Source of the DNA: URNF01 sp045649855
GTDB taxonomy: Bacteria; Bacillota; Clostridia; Oscillospirales; Acutalibacteraceae
Assembly (NCBI GenBank): GCA_045649855.1
Contig: JAZRQN010000013.1
Coordinates: 1 to 51,491, forward strand
Length of the DNA stretch: 51,491 nucleotides
Direction of reading: 5' to 3'
Under the pieces are notes generated by a model. It ran no database searches, was not told where the DNA came from, and saw nothing but the letters and a program-made list of their open reading frames with translations. Each line of letters begins with the position of its first letter. Position 1 is the first letter of the stretch. Made by a program: the position numbers and the translations under genes. This document shows, in pieces, positions 31,982 to 39,597 of this stretch.

Positions 31982-32064
31982 GGTGCGAGGAATGGGACTT
32001 GAACCCACACGTCAACGACACACGCACCTCAAACGTGCCTGTCTGCCAGTTCCAGCATCCTCGC
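31981..32064 (-). tRNA. tRNA-Leu (GAG anticodon)
   Basis: An 84-nt tRNA read on the reverse strand. The acceptor stem is GCGAGGA (5' at 32064) with TCCTCGC, discriminator A and an encoded CCA (31983-31981). The anticodon arm is CACGT-TTGAGGT-GCGTG, giving anticodon GAG for CUC/CUU codons. A short variable-arm stem (GTC/GAC) is present, and the T arm is GTGGG-TTCAAGT-CCCAT. All arms pair. Its 3' end is copied twice in the repeats beyond it. Confidence 0.95.
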
Positions 32065-32170
32065 ATATATCGTCCGTTTCGGACCTTGCATATTATAGCA
32101 CCGCTTTCTTCTAATGTCAACGATTTTTTTGAGAAAAATCAATCTTTTGCTTTTATTTTTTGGGGTGATA

Positions 32171-32179
32171 TGGTAAAAT
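32171..32179 (+). promoter_or_regulatory. Extended -10 promoter element for polA
   Basis: TGG then TAAAAT (32174-32179), 33 nt before the ATG; only a T-rich tract stands at -35. Confidence 0.45.
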
Positions 32180-32212
32180 ACTATTATTGATGCATCGAGA
32201 GGAGAAAACGCT

Positions 32213-34795
32213 ATGCATTTGTTGGTCGTAGACGGTAACAGTATTGCCAATCGCGCGTTTTACGGTATTCGTTTGTTGTCCACGAAAGACGGTGTGTATA
32301 CCAATGCCATCGTCGGTTTTTTGAATATTTTGCAAAAGGTGAAAGAGACGAGCGGCGCCGATCATATTGCTGTTGCGTTTGACGTGCATGCGCCGACCTT
32401 CCGACATAAGCAGTATGAGGCGTATAAGGCGGGCAGAAAAGGAATGCCTGAAGAGTTGCGCCAGCAAATGCCTGTGTTGAAACAAGTGTTATCGCTGATG
32501 GGATATACCATCGTCGAAAAAGAAGGGTACGAAGCAGATGATATTCTCGGTACACTTTCTCGTGCGGCGATGGAGCAAGGAATCTCCTGCAGTATCGTAA
32601 CGGGCGATCGCGACGCTTTGCAGCTGGTAACCGACGAGGTAACCGTGCTGTTACCTTCCACAAAATCAGGGCACACCGAAACACAGGTGTTTACGCCGTC
32701 TGCGATTATGGAAAAATACGGGATGCCGCCGCGTCGTCTGATCGATCTGAAAGCGCTGATGGGGGATAGCAGTGATAATATCCCCGGCGTGCCCGGCGTT
32801 GGTGAGAAAACGGCGACCGATTTGATGCACACCTATACTTCCCTTGATGATCTGTATGACAGTCTGGATACTGCTGATATGCGCGATTCTTTGCGCAAGA
32901 AGTTGCTGGATGGCAAAGACTCTGCATATCTCAGCTATCAACTCGGTACCATTTGTTTGGATGCGCCGATCGACAGAGAAATTTCACATTATTGTGTACA
33001 GCCGATGCAGAAAAATGAATTGGCCGCTCTGCTGACCGAACTGGAACTGTTTAAATGGATCGAACGTCTGGAACTGCACGGAACGCAGTTATCTTTTGAA
33101 GATGCTGCACCGATGGAGATGCAAATGGAAATACCGCTTGAAGATGACTGTGCTTTGTCTGATGTGGTGTCGTGGGTGGACAAGCATCATCGTCTCGATT
33201 TCTTGTACGAACTTGAAAACGGTGCTGTGAATACGCTGTATGTTTCGTTTGAAAATCGCGTGGCGAGGTTGGCTGTTAACGATCGATTGCTGTCGATTTT
33301 GACAGATGATTCGGTTTTGAAAAGGACACATAATGTTAAACCGCTCTTTTCTGCTTTGCTCAATCTCGGAAAAACGCCCGTCGGTTTTTCAATGGATACT
33401 ATGTTAGCGGCGTATTTGCTGGATCCTTTGGCGTCTACTTATGGTTTGCCGCGCTTGGCACAAGAATATAATGCTGTAAATGCTGTTATACCGATGGATA
33501 TACCTGTAGAGCAACAAATCGGTTTCTTTTCTGCGGTCGCTGATAAACTGGAGACTGAAATTGAAAAGACAGGTCAAACCACGTTGCTCAACGATGTAGA
33601 GCTGCCGCTCGCCGAAGTGCTGGCTTCTATGGAGAATATCGGTTTTGAAGTGGATGCACCTCACATTCAGTTATACGGTGAGCAACTGGAAAAACGTATC
33701 GCAAGTTTGGAAACGGCTATCTACGAGGCGGTTGGATACACATTCAATCTCAATTCTCCCAAGCAACTGGCAGTGGCGTTATTTGAGGATTTGGGGTTAC
33801 CTGCCAAAAAGAAAACCAAAAGCGGATATTCGACCAATGCGGAAGTTTTGGAAGAATTGAAAGATGCGCATCCTGCAGTGAGTATGTTGCTGGAATACCG
33901 CACATACGCCAAACTCAAAAGCACCTACTGTGATGGTTTGCTGAAAGTAATTGCGGCAGACGGGCGCATTCATTCCTCCTTCAACCAGGCGGAAACGCGC
34001 ACCGGCCGTATTTCCTCTACCGAACCGAATTTACAGAATATCCCTGTGCGCCAGGAGGCCGGCAGAGAACTGCGTCGTTTCTTCCGCGCGGCTGATGGGA
34101 TGATGCTTTGTGATGCCGACTATTCGCAGATCGAATTGCGTGTTTTGGCATCTATGGCCGGGGACACTACTATGATTGAAGCGTTTAACACGGGCGCGGA
34201 TATCCACACCACCACGGCTTCGCAGGTGTTTGATATTCCTGCGGAGATGGTTAGTTCCGAAATGCGTTCTCGTGCTAAAGCGGTCAATTTCGGCATCGTA
34301 TACGGCATCGGTGCGCACTCGCTGTCCAAGGATATTGGTGTTTCGTTCCGTGAGGCGAAGGCGTATATTGATAGTTATTTCGAGAACTTCTCCGCGGTCG
34401 GCGGTTTTATGGATCGGTTGATCGGTCATGCCAAAGAGGTGGGATACGCCGAAACGCTGCTCGGCAGAAGACGTCCGTTGCCCGAATTGCGTGCAGGGAA
34501 CGCAATGACACGTGCGTTTGGTGAGCGAGTAGCGCGTAATATGCCCATCCAAGGCACGGCAGCAGATATTATCAAGATTGCAATGGTGCGTGTTTACAAT
34601 CGCTTGAAAGCGGAAAATATGCAAGCGCGTCTGATTTTGCAGGTGCACGATGAACTGATCGTGGAAGCGCCCGAGACAGAAGCGGAAAAAGCGGCTGCCA
34701 TTTTGAAAGAAGAAATGGAAAACGCCGTGCAAATGGCGGTCAAATTGACAGTCGATGTGCATATCGGCAAAGCCTGGTACGATGCAAAACAATAA
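32213..34795 (+). CDS. polA: DNA polymerase I
   Basis: An 860-aa family-A polymerase for repair and Okazaki-fragment processing. Residues about 1-290 form the 5'-3' exonuclease (FEN-like) domain with GYEADDILGTL, VTGDRDALQL and the GVGEKTA helix-hairpin-helix. The middle 3'-5' exonuclease-like domain lacks the catalytic acidic motifs, as in Bacillus and many Clostridia, so proofreading is unlikely. The polymerase domain is intact: DYSQIELRVLA (motif A), RAKAVNFGIVYG (motif B) and QVHDELIVE (motif C). The start follows GAGAGGAG. It is flanked by tRNA-Leu (opposite strand) and a terminator. Confidence 0.98.
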   Translation: MHLLVVDGNSIANRAFYGIRLLSTKDGVYTNAIVGFLNILQKVKETSGADHIAVAFDVHAPTFRHKQYEAYKAGRKGMPEELRQQMPVLKQVLSLMGYTIVEKEGYEADDILGTLSRAAMEQGISCSIVTGDRDALQLVTDEVTVLLPSTKSGHTETQVFTPSAIMEKYGMPPRRLIDLKALMGDSSDNIPGVPGVGEKTATDLMHTYTSLDDLYDSLDTADMRDSLRKKLLDGKDSAYLSYQLGTICLDAPIDREISHYCVQPMQKNELAALLTELELFKWIERLELHGTQLSFEDAAPMEMQMEIPLEDDCALSDVVSWVDKHHRLDFLYELENGAVNTLYVSFENRVARLAVNDRLLSILTDDSVLKRTHNVKPLFSALLNLGKTPVGFSMDTMLAAYLLDPLASTYGLPRLAQEYNAVNAVIPMDIPVEQQIGFFSAVADKLETEIEKTGQTTLLNDVELPLAEVLASMENIGFEVDAPHIQLYGEQLEKRIASLETAIYEAVGYTFNLNSPKQLAVALFEDLGLPAKKKTKSGYSTNAEVLEELKDAHPAVSMLLEYRTYAKLKSTYCDGLLKVIAADGRIHSSFNQAETRTGRISSTEPNLQNIPVRQEAGRELRRFFRAADGMMLCDADYSQIELRVLASMAGDTTMIEAFNTGADIHTTTASQVFDIPAEMVSSEMRSRAKAVNFGIVYGIGAHSLSKDIGVSFREAKAYIDSYFENFSAVGGFMDRLIGHAKEVGYAETLLGRRRPLPELRAGNAMTRAFGERVARNMPIQGTAADIIKIAMVRVYNRLKAENMQARLILQVHDELIVEAPETEAEKAAAILKEEMENAVQMAVKLTVDVHIGKAWYDAKQ

Positions 34796-34799
34796 TAAA

Positions 34800-34831
34800 A
34801 ACCGCCCTGCAACAACAGTTGCAGGGCGGTT
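34800..34831. terminator. Bidirectional terminator between polA and pyrR
   Basis: A perfect 14-bp stem (34800-34813 with 34818-34831), GC-rich, AACA loop, A run before and T-rich sequence after. It serves both convergent genes. Confidence 0.9.
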
Positions 34832-34840
34832 ATATTGTTA

Positions 34841-35380
34841 TCAGTGTTCGGTTTGCCAAATCTCTACACGGGAACAGCCGTCCATATCGGGAGTTTGCAC
34901 CATAATGCGCTCGCTGTGCGAGGTGGGGACGTTTTTGCCGACGTAATCAGCACGGAACGGCAATTCACGGTGGCCACGATCCACTAAAATGGCAAGTTGA
35001 ATGGCACGAGGACGACCGTGCGCAAAGATGGCATCAATCGCCGCGCGCACTGTGCGGCCGGTGTACAACACATCATCAACCAGCACAATGGTTTTATCGG
35101 TAACGTCAAACGGCAGGGCGGCAGAATCCAGTACAGGTGCCGAAGTGGGCGGCAGGTCATCGCGATAAAAATGGATGTCCAATTCGCCGCAGGGGAGAGC
35201 CGTACCCTCGATTTTTTCGATGTTTGCGCAGATTTGTTGCGCAAGCGGCAAGCCGCGGCGCTTGATACCGACCAAATACAGGTTGTCGATACCTTTGTTT
35301 TTCTCGATGATTTCGTGTGCGATACGCATCAAAGCACGCCGCACGTCAGCTTCATCCATCAGCAAAGATTTCTTTTGCAC
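34841..35380 (-). CDS. pyrR: PyrR bifunctional pyr regulator / uracil phosphoribosyltransferase
   Basis: A 179-aa type-I PRTase. The PRPP loop is IVLVDDVLYTGRTVRAA. The N-terminal KKSLLMDEADVRRALMRIAHEI and the YLVGIKRRGLPLAQQ loop are characteristic of PyrR, which binds UMP and pyr mRNA to cause attenuation and can make UMP from uracil. No pyr biosynthetic gene or anti-terminator hairpin lies beside it, so it must act in trans if it regulates. The start is a GTG at 35380 after AAAGGGG; the frame continues upstream to 35437 but would cross the promoter. Confidence 0.93.
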   Translation of the reverse strand: MQKKSLLMDEADVRRALMRIAHEIIEKNKGIDNLYLVGIKRRGLPLAQQICANIEKIEGTALPCGELDIHFYRDDLPPTSAPVLDSAALPFDVTDKTIVLVDDVLYTGRTVRAAIDAIFAHGRPRAIQLAILVDRGHRELPFRADYVGKNVPTSHSERIMVQTPDMDGCSRVEIWQTEH

Positions 35381-35417
35381 ACAAGCATCCCCTTTACGGA
35401 AACTGTTTGATAGAATG

Positions 35418-35446
35418 AGTATATCACACGAGCTCACAAAAGTAAA
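35418..35446 (-). promoter_or_regulatory. Promoter of pyrR
   Basis: Reverse strand TTTACT (35441-35446), 17-nt spacer, TATACT (35418-35423): the same hexamers and spacing as the uvrB promoter. Confidence 0.65.
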
Positions 35447-35448
35447 GT

Positions 35449-35478
35449 AAAAGCGGACGAGTTCTCCCGCCCGCTTTT
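35449..35478 (-). terminator. Terminator after cotJC
   Basis: Reverse-strand stem-loop with outer arms AAAAGCGG/CCGCTTTT (35449-35456 with 35471-35478), 5 nt after the cotJC stop and overlapping the upstream edge of the pyrR promoter. Confidence 0.8.
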
Positions 35479-35482
35479 TAAA

Positions 35483-36091
35483 TTATTTACCGCAACCTTT
35501 GTCAAAAGACGGATTGCACATATAATAGTTTTTGGTGTTGAGGCGATCGGTTGTGATTTCCAGCGCTTCGCCGAATCTCTGATAGTGATTCAACTCTCTT
35601 TGACGGAGAAAACGCAACGGATCCAGCACGTCCGGGTCATCAATGAGACGGATGAGGTTGTCGTAGGTGGTGCGAGCCTTCTGTTCTGCCGCCAAATCTT
35701 CGTGTAAATCTGTAATGGGATCTCCCTTTACACCGATATACGACGCTGTCCACGGCACACCCGAGGCGGCGATGGGGTAAACGCCGGTGGTGTGATCCAC
35801 AAAGTAGGTGTCGAAACCTTTTGCCTTGATTTCCGCTTCGCTCAGATTGCGGGTGAGCTGGTATACCATAGCGCTCACCATTTCCATGTGAGCAAGTTCT
35901 TCGGTGCCGATATCGGTTAAAAGCCCTTTCACTTCAGCGTAAGGCATACTATATCGCTGACTGAGATACCGCATGGAAGCACCAAGTTCGCCGTCGGGAC
36001 CGCCAAACTGAGAAATCAAAACCTGTGCGATTTTGGGGTTGGGGGTTGCGATTTTTACGGGGTATTGCAGTTTTTTCTCATATTGCCACAT
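35483..36091 (-). CDS. cotJC: Spore coat protein CotJC (manganese-catalase-like)
   Basis: A 202-aa protein of the CotJC/manganese catalase family, a di-iron/di-manganese four-helix bundle deposited in the spore coat. Metal-ligand candidates are E in IGTEELAHMEM (E..H pattern near residue 66-71), E in LAAEQKART and the E/H pair in RQRELNHYQRF. Length matches CotJC (about 200 aa) rather than long Mn-catalases. It may protect the spore from peroxide, by family inference. It is the last gene of cotJABC; GGAGG at the end of cotJB serves as its ribosome binding site. Confidence 0.95.
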   Translation of the reverse strand: MWQYEKKLQYPVKIATPNPKIAQVLISQFGGPDGELGASMRYLSQRYSMPYAEVKGLLTDIGTEELAHMEMVSAMVYQLTRNLSEAEIKAKGFDTYFVDHTTGVYPIAASGVPWTASYIGVKGDPITDLHEDLAAEQKARTTYDNLIRLIDDPDVLDPLRFLRQRELNHYQRFGEALEITTDRLNTKNYYMCNPSFDKGCGK

Positions 36092-36096
36092 CTCTC

Positions 36097-36357
36097 TTAC
36101 GCCTCCTTACAATAATCCCAGGGCCACGGATCTTGTATCCATGTAAAGGCATCTCCCTGTACATCGTTGACGGTGTTGATATACGGACCAAAAATCGCTT
36201 CATACTCTGCAACGAGTTGACAGCGCTTTTCGTTGTACATTTTGAAGAGGGTGAGTGCTTCGCGATCGTTCGGATGCGTGTCGAGATAGAGGTTCATTTC
36301 TACAATGGCAAAGTCATACGCTTTGATGCGATGCATCATAGCTGCACGATTATCCAT
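36097..36357 (-). CDS. cotJB: Spore coat protein CotJB
   Basis: An 86-aa helical protein with the conserved CotJB features: an acidic/hydrophobic helix (DFAIVEMNLYLDTHPND), the MYNEKRCQLVAEYE helix and the C-terminal PWPWDYCKEA containing the PWPW motif. It is required with CotJA and CotJC for assembly of the inner coat in Bacillus. The first codons overlap cotJA by 8 nt and the stop is 5 nt before cotJC, so the three are translationally linked. Confidence 0.95.
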   Translation of the reverse strand: MDNRAAMMHRIKAYDFAIVEMNLYLDTHPNDREALTLFKMYNEKRCQLVAEYEAIFGPYINTVNDVQGDAFTWIQDPWPWDYCKEA

Positions 36358-36529
36358 GGCGACACCCTCCTTTGAACGGTTTGTAGATTTCGGGGAACAG
36401 GGTGCCGTTGTGAAGTGCTTGTTCCGGCTCGTAGACGGCTTGTAATACTTGTACGGGAACGTATGCCATTACGGGTAAATAAGCATCTTCACGCGGACAG
36501 TTGCACGCGTTGTTGGCTTGATTATTCAC
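36350..36529 (-). CDS. cotJA: Spore coat associated protein CotJA
   Basis: A 59-aa protein whose second half, YVPVQVLQAVYEPEQALHNG followed by TLFPEIYKPF, is the CotJA signature. The N-terminus carries two cysteines (ACNC). The start is a GTG at 36529 after AAAGGAG with 7-nt spacing; the open frame continues to 36613 but without a ribosome binding site. First gene of the operon. A CATACCAT box at about 36567-36574 upstream on the reverse strand looks like a sigma-E -10 element, but no convincing -35 was found. Confidence 0.9.
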   Translation of the reverse strand: MNNQANNACNCPREDAYLPVMAYVPVQVLQAVYEPEQALHNGTLFPEIYKPFKGGCRHG

Positions 36530-36607
36530 AAAAATGCTCCTTTCGTGATGTTTGGGAATGTTGTCCACTAACATGGTATGTTTTCTGCTTGAAAAGGTGC
36601 GTTTATC

Positions 36608-36636
36608 TTGCAAATTATTTCAAAGAGTGCTATGAT
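36608..36636 (+). promoter_or_regulatory. Promoter of ruvX
   Basis: TTGCAA (36608-36613), 17-nt spacer, TATGAT (36631-36636). Confidence 0.75.
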
Positions 36637-36651
36637 GGCTGCAGGAGCGTG

Positions 36652-37068
36652 ATGGATTTGCGTATTTTAGCTGTTGATTTAGGACTGGTGCGTACGGGAA
36701 TCGCCGTTTGCGACAAAGGGGAGATCTTGTCCTCACCGTTGTGTACCATTCAAGAGGGTAACCCTGAAAAAGTGCCTCAAAAAGTGGCGGACGTGGTAGC
36801 TAACGAGCAAGCGGAAATGATTGTTGTCGGTCATCCGAAAAATATGGATGGTTCCAGAGGTGAAAGTGCGAAACGAGCAGAGAACTTTGCCGAGAAATTG
36901 CGCGAGCTCACAGGATTACCTGTAGAATTGTGGGATGAACGTATGACCACTATGAGTGCTATCGGGTTTCTCAATGAAACAGACGTGCGAGGAAAAAGGC
37001 GAAAAGAGGTGATTGATGCGGTTTCTGCATCGATCATTTTGCAGAATTTTCTGGATGCCCGAAAATAA
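36652..37068 (+). CDS. ruvX: Putative pre-16S rRNA nuclease / Holliday junction resolvase, YqgF-RuvX
   Basis: A 138-aa RNase H-fold protein of the YqgF family. The first strand ILAVDLGLVRTGIAV holds the catalytic Asp, the central IVVGHPKNMDGSRGESA block is the family signature, and LWDERMTTMSA with the final DAVSASIIL supplies the remaining acidic residues. In E. coli it matures the 5' end of 16S rRNA; a resolvase role was proposed earlier. Length is normal. The ATG at 36652 follows GCAGGAG and a good promoter; longer in-frame starts lie upstream of that promoter. Confidence 0.95.
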   Translation: MDLRILAVDLGLVRTGIAVCDKGEILSSPLCTIQEGNPEKVPQKVADVVANEQAEMIVVGHPKNMDGSRGESAKRAENFAEKLRELTGLPVELWDERMTTMSAIGFLNETDVRGKRRKEVIDAVSASIILQNFLDARK

Positions 37069-37073
37069 AGATG

Positions 37074-37111
37074 AGACGGATGGAAAATTATTATTTTCAT
37101 CCGTCTTTTTT
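37074..37111 (+). terminator. Rho-independent terminator after ruvX
   Basis: Stem 37074-37082 with 37098-37106, extended inside by an A4/T4 pairing, followed by T6, just before the polysaccharide promoter. Confidence 0.88.
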
Positions 37112-37112
37112 A

Positions 37113-37141
37113 TTGACAATATAAATATAAATTAGTATAAT
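37113..37141 (+). promoter_or_regulatory. Perfect consensus promoter of the polysaccharide operon
   Basis: TTGACA (37113-37118), exactly 17 nt, TATAAT (37136-37141). No operator-like palindrome or long leader is visible before the ATG at 37173, so basal transcription should be strong. Confidence 0.9.
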
Positions 37142-37172
37142 ATCAATATGTGTTTTGAAGAGGTGAGAAAGT

Positions 37173-37811
37173 ATGTACAAATCATTTTTGAAACGATTGT
37201 TTGATATTATAATTTCCGTGACGGGAATTATGGTTTTGTTGCCGCTTTTTCTGATTGTTGCCATTGTCGTGAAACTGGAAAGTGAAGGTCCTGTTTTATT
37301 CAAGCAACAGCGCATCGGAAAAGGTGGCAAAGTTTTTGATATTTACAAATTTCGTTCCATGTGTGTTGGTGCGGAAAAGACCGGAAGTGGCGTGTATTCC
37401 GAAAGTGGTGATCCTCGTGTAACGAAGGTCGGGCGCGTTCTTCGTGCGACGAGTTTGGACGAGTTACCGCAGTTGTTTAATATTTTACTCGGACATATGA
37501 GCTTGATCGGCCCTCGTCCGCCTCTTACATATCATCCTTGGCCGTATGAAGAATACACCGATGAACAGAAAAGAATGTTTGAAATGCGCCCCGGTATTAC
37601 CGGTTGGGCACAAATCAACGGCAGAAAAGCGGTGGAATGGAATCACCGCATTGAGTTGAACGTTTGGTATATTGATCATGTGTCTTTTGGGCTGGATGTT
37701 CGCATTTTCTTTATGACGATTTTTAAAGTGTTCAGCAATGCCGACAACGTGAACGCCGGCGCAACCGTTACTGCGCAACAAGAGGAAGCTGTTTCCACGA
37801 CCGAATCTTAA
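37173..37811 (+). CDS. Undecaprenyl-phosphate sugar-1-phosphate transferase (priming enzyme)
   Basis: A 212-aa short-form polyprenyl-phosphate hexose-1-phosphate transferase (bacterial sugar transferase family, EpsL/PglC-like), which loads the first sugar onto undecaprenyl phosphate. It has an N-terminal re-entrant hydrophobic helix (FDIIISVTGIMVLLPLFLIVA), the KFRSM motif, the catalytic Asp-Glu pair in SLDELPQL and the IGPRPP motif, then GITGWAQINGR. The C-terminal 20 residues are a Ser/Thr/Ala/Glu tail not seen in most members. It is the first gene behind the consensus promoter. UDP-diNAcBac or another UDP-HexNAc derivative from the distant CapD-like enzyme is a possible substrate (inference). 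Confidence 0.95.
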   Translation: MYKSFLKRLFDIIISVTGIMVLLPLFLIVAIVVKLESEGPVLFKQQRIGKGGKVFDIYKFRSMCVGAEKTGSGVYSESGDPRVTKVGRVLRATSLDELPQLFNILLGHMSLIGPRPPLTYHPWPYEEYTDEQKRMFEMRPGITGWAQINGRKAVEWNHRIELNVWYIDHVSFGLDVRIFFMTIFKVFSNADNVNAGATVTAQQEEAVSTTES

Positions 37812-37834
37812 TCTGCTTTTGAGAGGTTAACGTT

Positions 37835-38680
37835 ATGCCGTTAAAACTGATGTACATCACAAATAAACCGCATATTGCTTCTATCGTAACCGCAGCCGGT
37901 GTAGATCGGATCTTTATTGATCTTGAGAGTTACGGGAAAGCCGCCAGACAAGGTGGCATGGACACCGTACAATCGAAACATACGGTTGCGGATATTAAAG
38001 CGGTACGCGCGGCGTTAGCAGATGCCGAAATCTTGGTGCGATGCAATCCGGTGCACGATGCAGCAGAAGGATACTGTGCGACCGAAGATGAGATTGATGC
38101 GATTATTGCGGCGGGCGCTGATGTCATAATGCTGCCGTATTTCAAAACCGCTGATGAGGTTTCGCGTTTTCTGCGTGCGGTAAATGGTCGTATTCGGACA
38201 ATGTTATTGTTTGAAACACCTGAATCGGTGGAAAATGTGCAAGAAATTTTAGCTCTCCGCGGTATTGATGAAGTGTTTATAGGACTCAACGATTTAAGCC
38301 TCGGTTATGGTATGAATTTTATGTTCCGGTTAGTTGCTGACGGCACAGTAGAACGACTTTGCAACATTTTCAAAACCAATGGTTTGCCGTACGGTTTTGG
38401 TGGCATTGCTGCTTTGGGTAAAGGTATGCTTCCCGCGGAGCGCGTGATTGCGGAACATTATCGTATGGGTTCTACTTGTGCTATTCTGTCTCGCAGTTTT
38501 TGCAATACGGACATCATTACAGATGTTAATGAAATTGAAACGATTTTCAATGACGGCCTTGGCGCTATTCGCGCTTATGAAGCAGAGTGTGAAAAAAGTG
38601 ATTTTCCGTTTGAAGAGAATCGTGCGGCGCTTGTATGCGCCGTGGATGAGATTTGCAAGGTAATCAAGGAGAAGGCGTGA
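37835..38680 (+). CDS. HpcH/HpaI aldolase / citrate lyase-like protein
   Basis: A 281-aa TIM-barrel protein of the HpcH/HpaI family, which cleaves or forms carbon-carbon bonds of 2-keto-3-deoxy acids with a divalent metal. Visible motifs are IFIDLES (metal-side acidic pair), VRCNPV, ADVIMLPYF, LLFETPESVEN with the conserved Glu, and FIGLNDLSL. The usual R-x-x-R patterns are less clear. Its position second in a polysaccharide operon is unusual; it may make a hydroxyacid precursor for a decoration together with the next gene, which overlaps its stop codon by one base. Confidence 0.8.
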   Translation: MPLKLMYITNKPHIASIVTAAGVDRIFIDLESYGKAARQGGMDTVQSKHTVADIKAVRAALADAEILVRCNPVHDAAEGYCATEDEIDAIIAAGADVIMLPYFKTADEVSRFLRAVNGRIRTMLLFETPESVENVQEILALRGIDEVFIGLNDLSLGYGMNFMFRLVADGTVERLCNIFKTNGLPYGFGGIAALGKGMLPAERVIAEHYRMGSTCAILSRSFCNTDIITDVNEIETIFNDGLGAIRAYEAECEKSDFPFEENRAALVCAVDEICKVIKEKA

Positions 38681-39597
38681 TGAAACTCTTATTGACGGGT
38701 GCCGCTACGTATACAGAGTCTCAATTAGCTTCATTGCGTAGCATGGGTCACGAAATTTTGTACGTGCAAGATGAGCGTGTGCCGCTTAAAGAGCAGGGGA
38801 TAGACCCGACAGATATCGAAGCTGCTGTTTGTAACGGTTTGTTTTTGTATAACGATCTGTCGGAATTTGCAAAATTACGTTATGTGCAACTGACCAGTGC
38901 TGGGTTTGATCGCGTGCCTTTGGAATCCATGTTGGAGAAAGGTATCACAGTGCACAATGCCAGAGGCGTTTACAGTGCACCGATGGCGGAGTTTGCGATC
39001 AGTGGTGTTTTGCAGTTGTACAAACAAAGTTTCACTTTCCTGAAAAACCAGTACGCGCATTGTTGGGAAAAAGTGCGGGATTTGAAGGAGTTGTGTGGTA
39101 AAACGGTTGGCATTGTTGGTTGCGGCAGCGTGGGACAGGCGTGTGCAAAACGTTTCAGTGCGTTTGATTGTCGTGTTCTCGGCGTAGACGTAGTGGCGAT
39201 GGATGCGCCGTTTTTCGACAAGGTGTATTTGTTGGAAGAGTTGAACGCAGTGCTTTCTCAGAGCGATGTCGTTGTACTGACATTGCCGCTTACGAACGAG
39301 ACGCGAGACTTGTTTGATCAGAAACGTTTCGATGCTTGCAAGACGGGTACAGTTTTTGTCAATATTGCACGAGGTGCTGTGGTTGTACAACGAGATCTGG
39401 TAACAGCTTTACTGGAAGGTCGTTTGGGCGGTGCAGTTTTGGATGTGTTTGAAACAGAACCTTTGGAGGCGGACAGTCCTCTTTGGGATATGAAAAACGT
39501 GATCTTGACGCCGCACAACAGCTTTGTGAGCGAAGGTAATAATGAGCGGCTGTTTAATGTAATCAAAGAGAATTTAGAGCGCGAAGGTGCAGTATGA
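38680..39597 (+). CDS. D-isomer-specific 2-hydroxyacid dehydrogenase
   Basis: A 305-aa NAD(P)-dependent dehydrogenase. The nucleotide fold is TVGIVGCGSVGQACAKRF near residues 142-160. Catalytic residues fit the family: Arg in NIARGAVVV, Glu in DVFETEPLE and His in LTPHNSF. It oxidises or reduces 2-hydroxy/2-keto acids such as lactate, glycerate or phosphoglycerate. ATG 38680 overlaps the aldolase stop (TGATG) and the next gene overlaps by 4 nt, so the three are tightly coupled. The pairing suggests a custom hydroxyacid pathway for the polymer, but the substrate is not readable. Confidence 0.88.
   Translation: MKLLLTGAATYTESQLASLRSMGHEILYVQDERVPLKEQGIDPTDIEAAVCNGLFLYNDLSEFAKLRYVQLTSAGFDRVPLESMLEKGITVHNARGVYSAPMAEFAISGVLQLYKQSFTFLKNQYAHCWEKVRDLKELCGKTVGIVGCGSVGQACAKRFSAFDCRVLGVDVVAMDAPFFDKVYLLEELNAVLSQSDVVVLTLPLTNETRDLFDQKRFDACKTGTVFVNIARGAVVVQRDLVTALLEGRLGGAVLDVFETEPLEADSPLWDMKNVILTPHNSFVSEGNNERLFNVIKENLEREGAV

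Noticed and set aside
31678..32064. Possible CRISPR array
   Set aside because: Only three irregularly spaced units, one of them a complete tRNA; unit lengths and hairpins differ and no cas gene is near.
35381..35480. PyrR attenuator or other riboswitch upstream of pyrR
   Set aside because: The leader is too short and holds only a promoter and the terminator of cotJC.
36415..36651. Longer N-terminus for ruvX
   Set aside because: It would cross the ruvX promoter and run antisense to cotJA; the ATG at 36652 has a good ribosome binding site and matches the family start.
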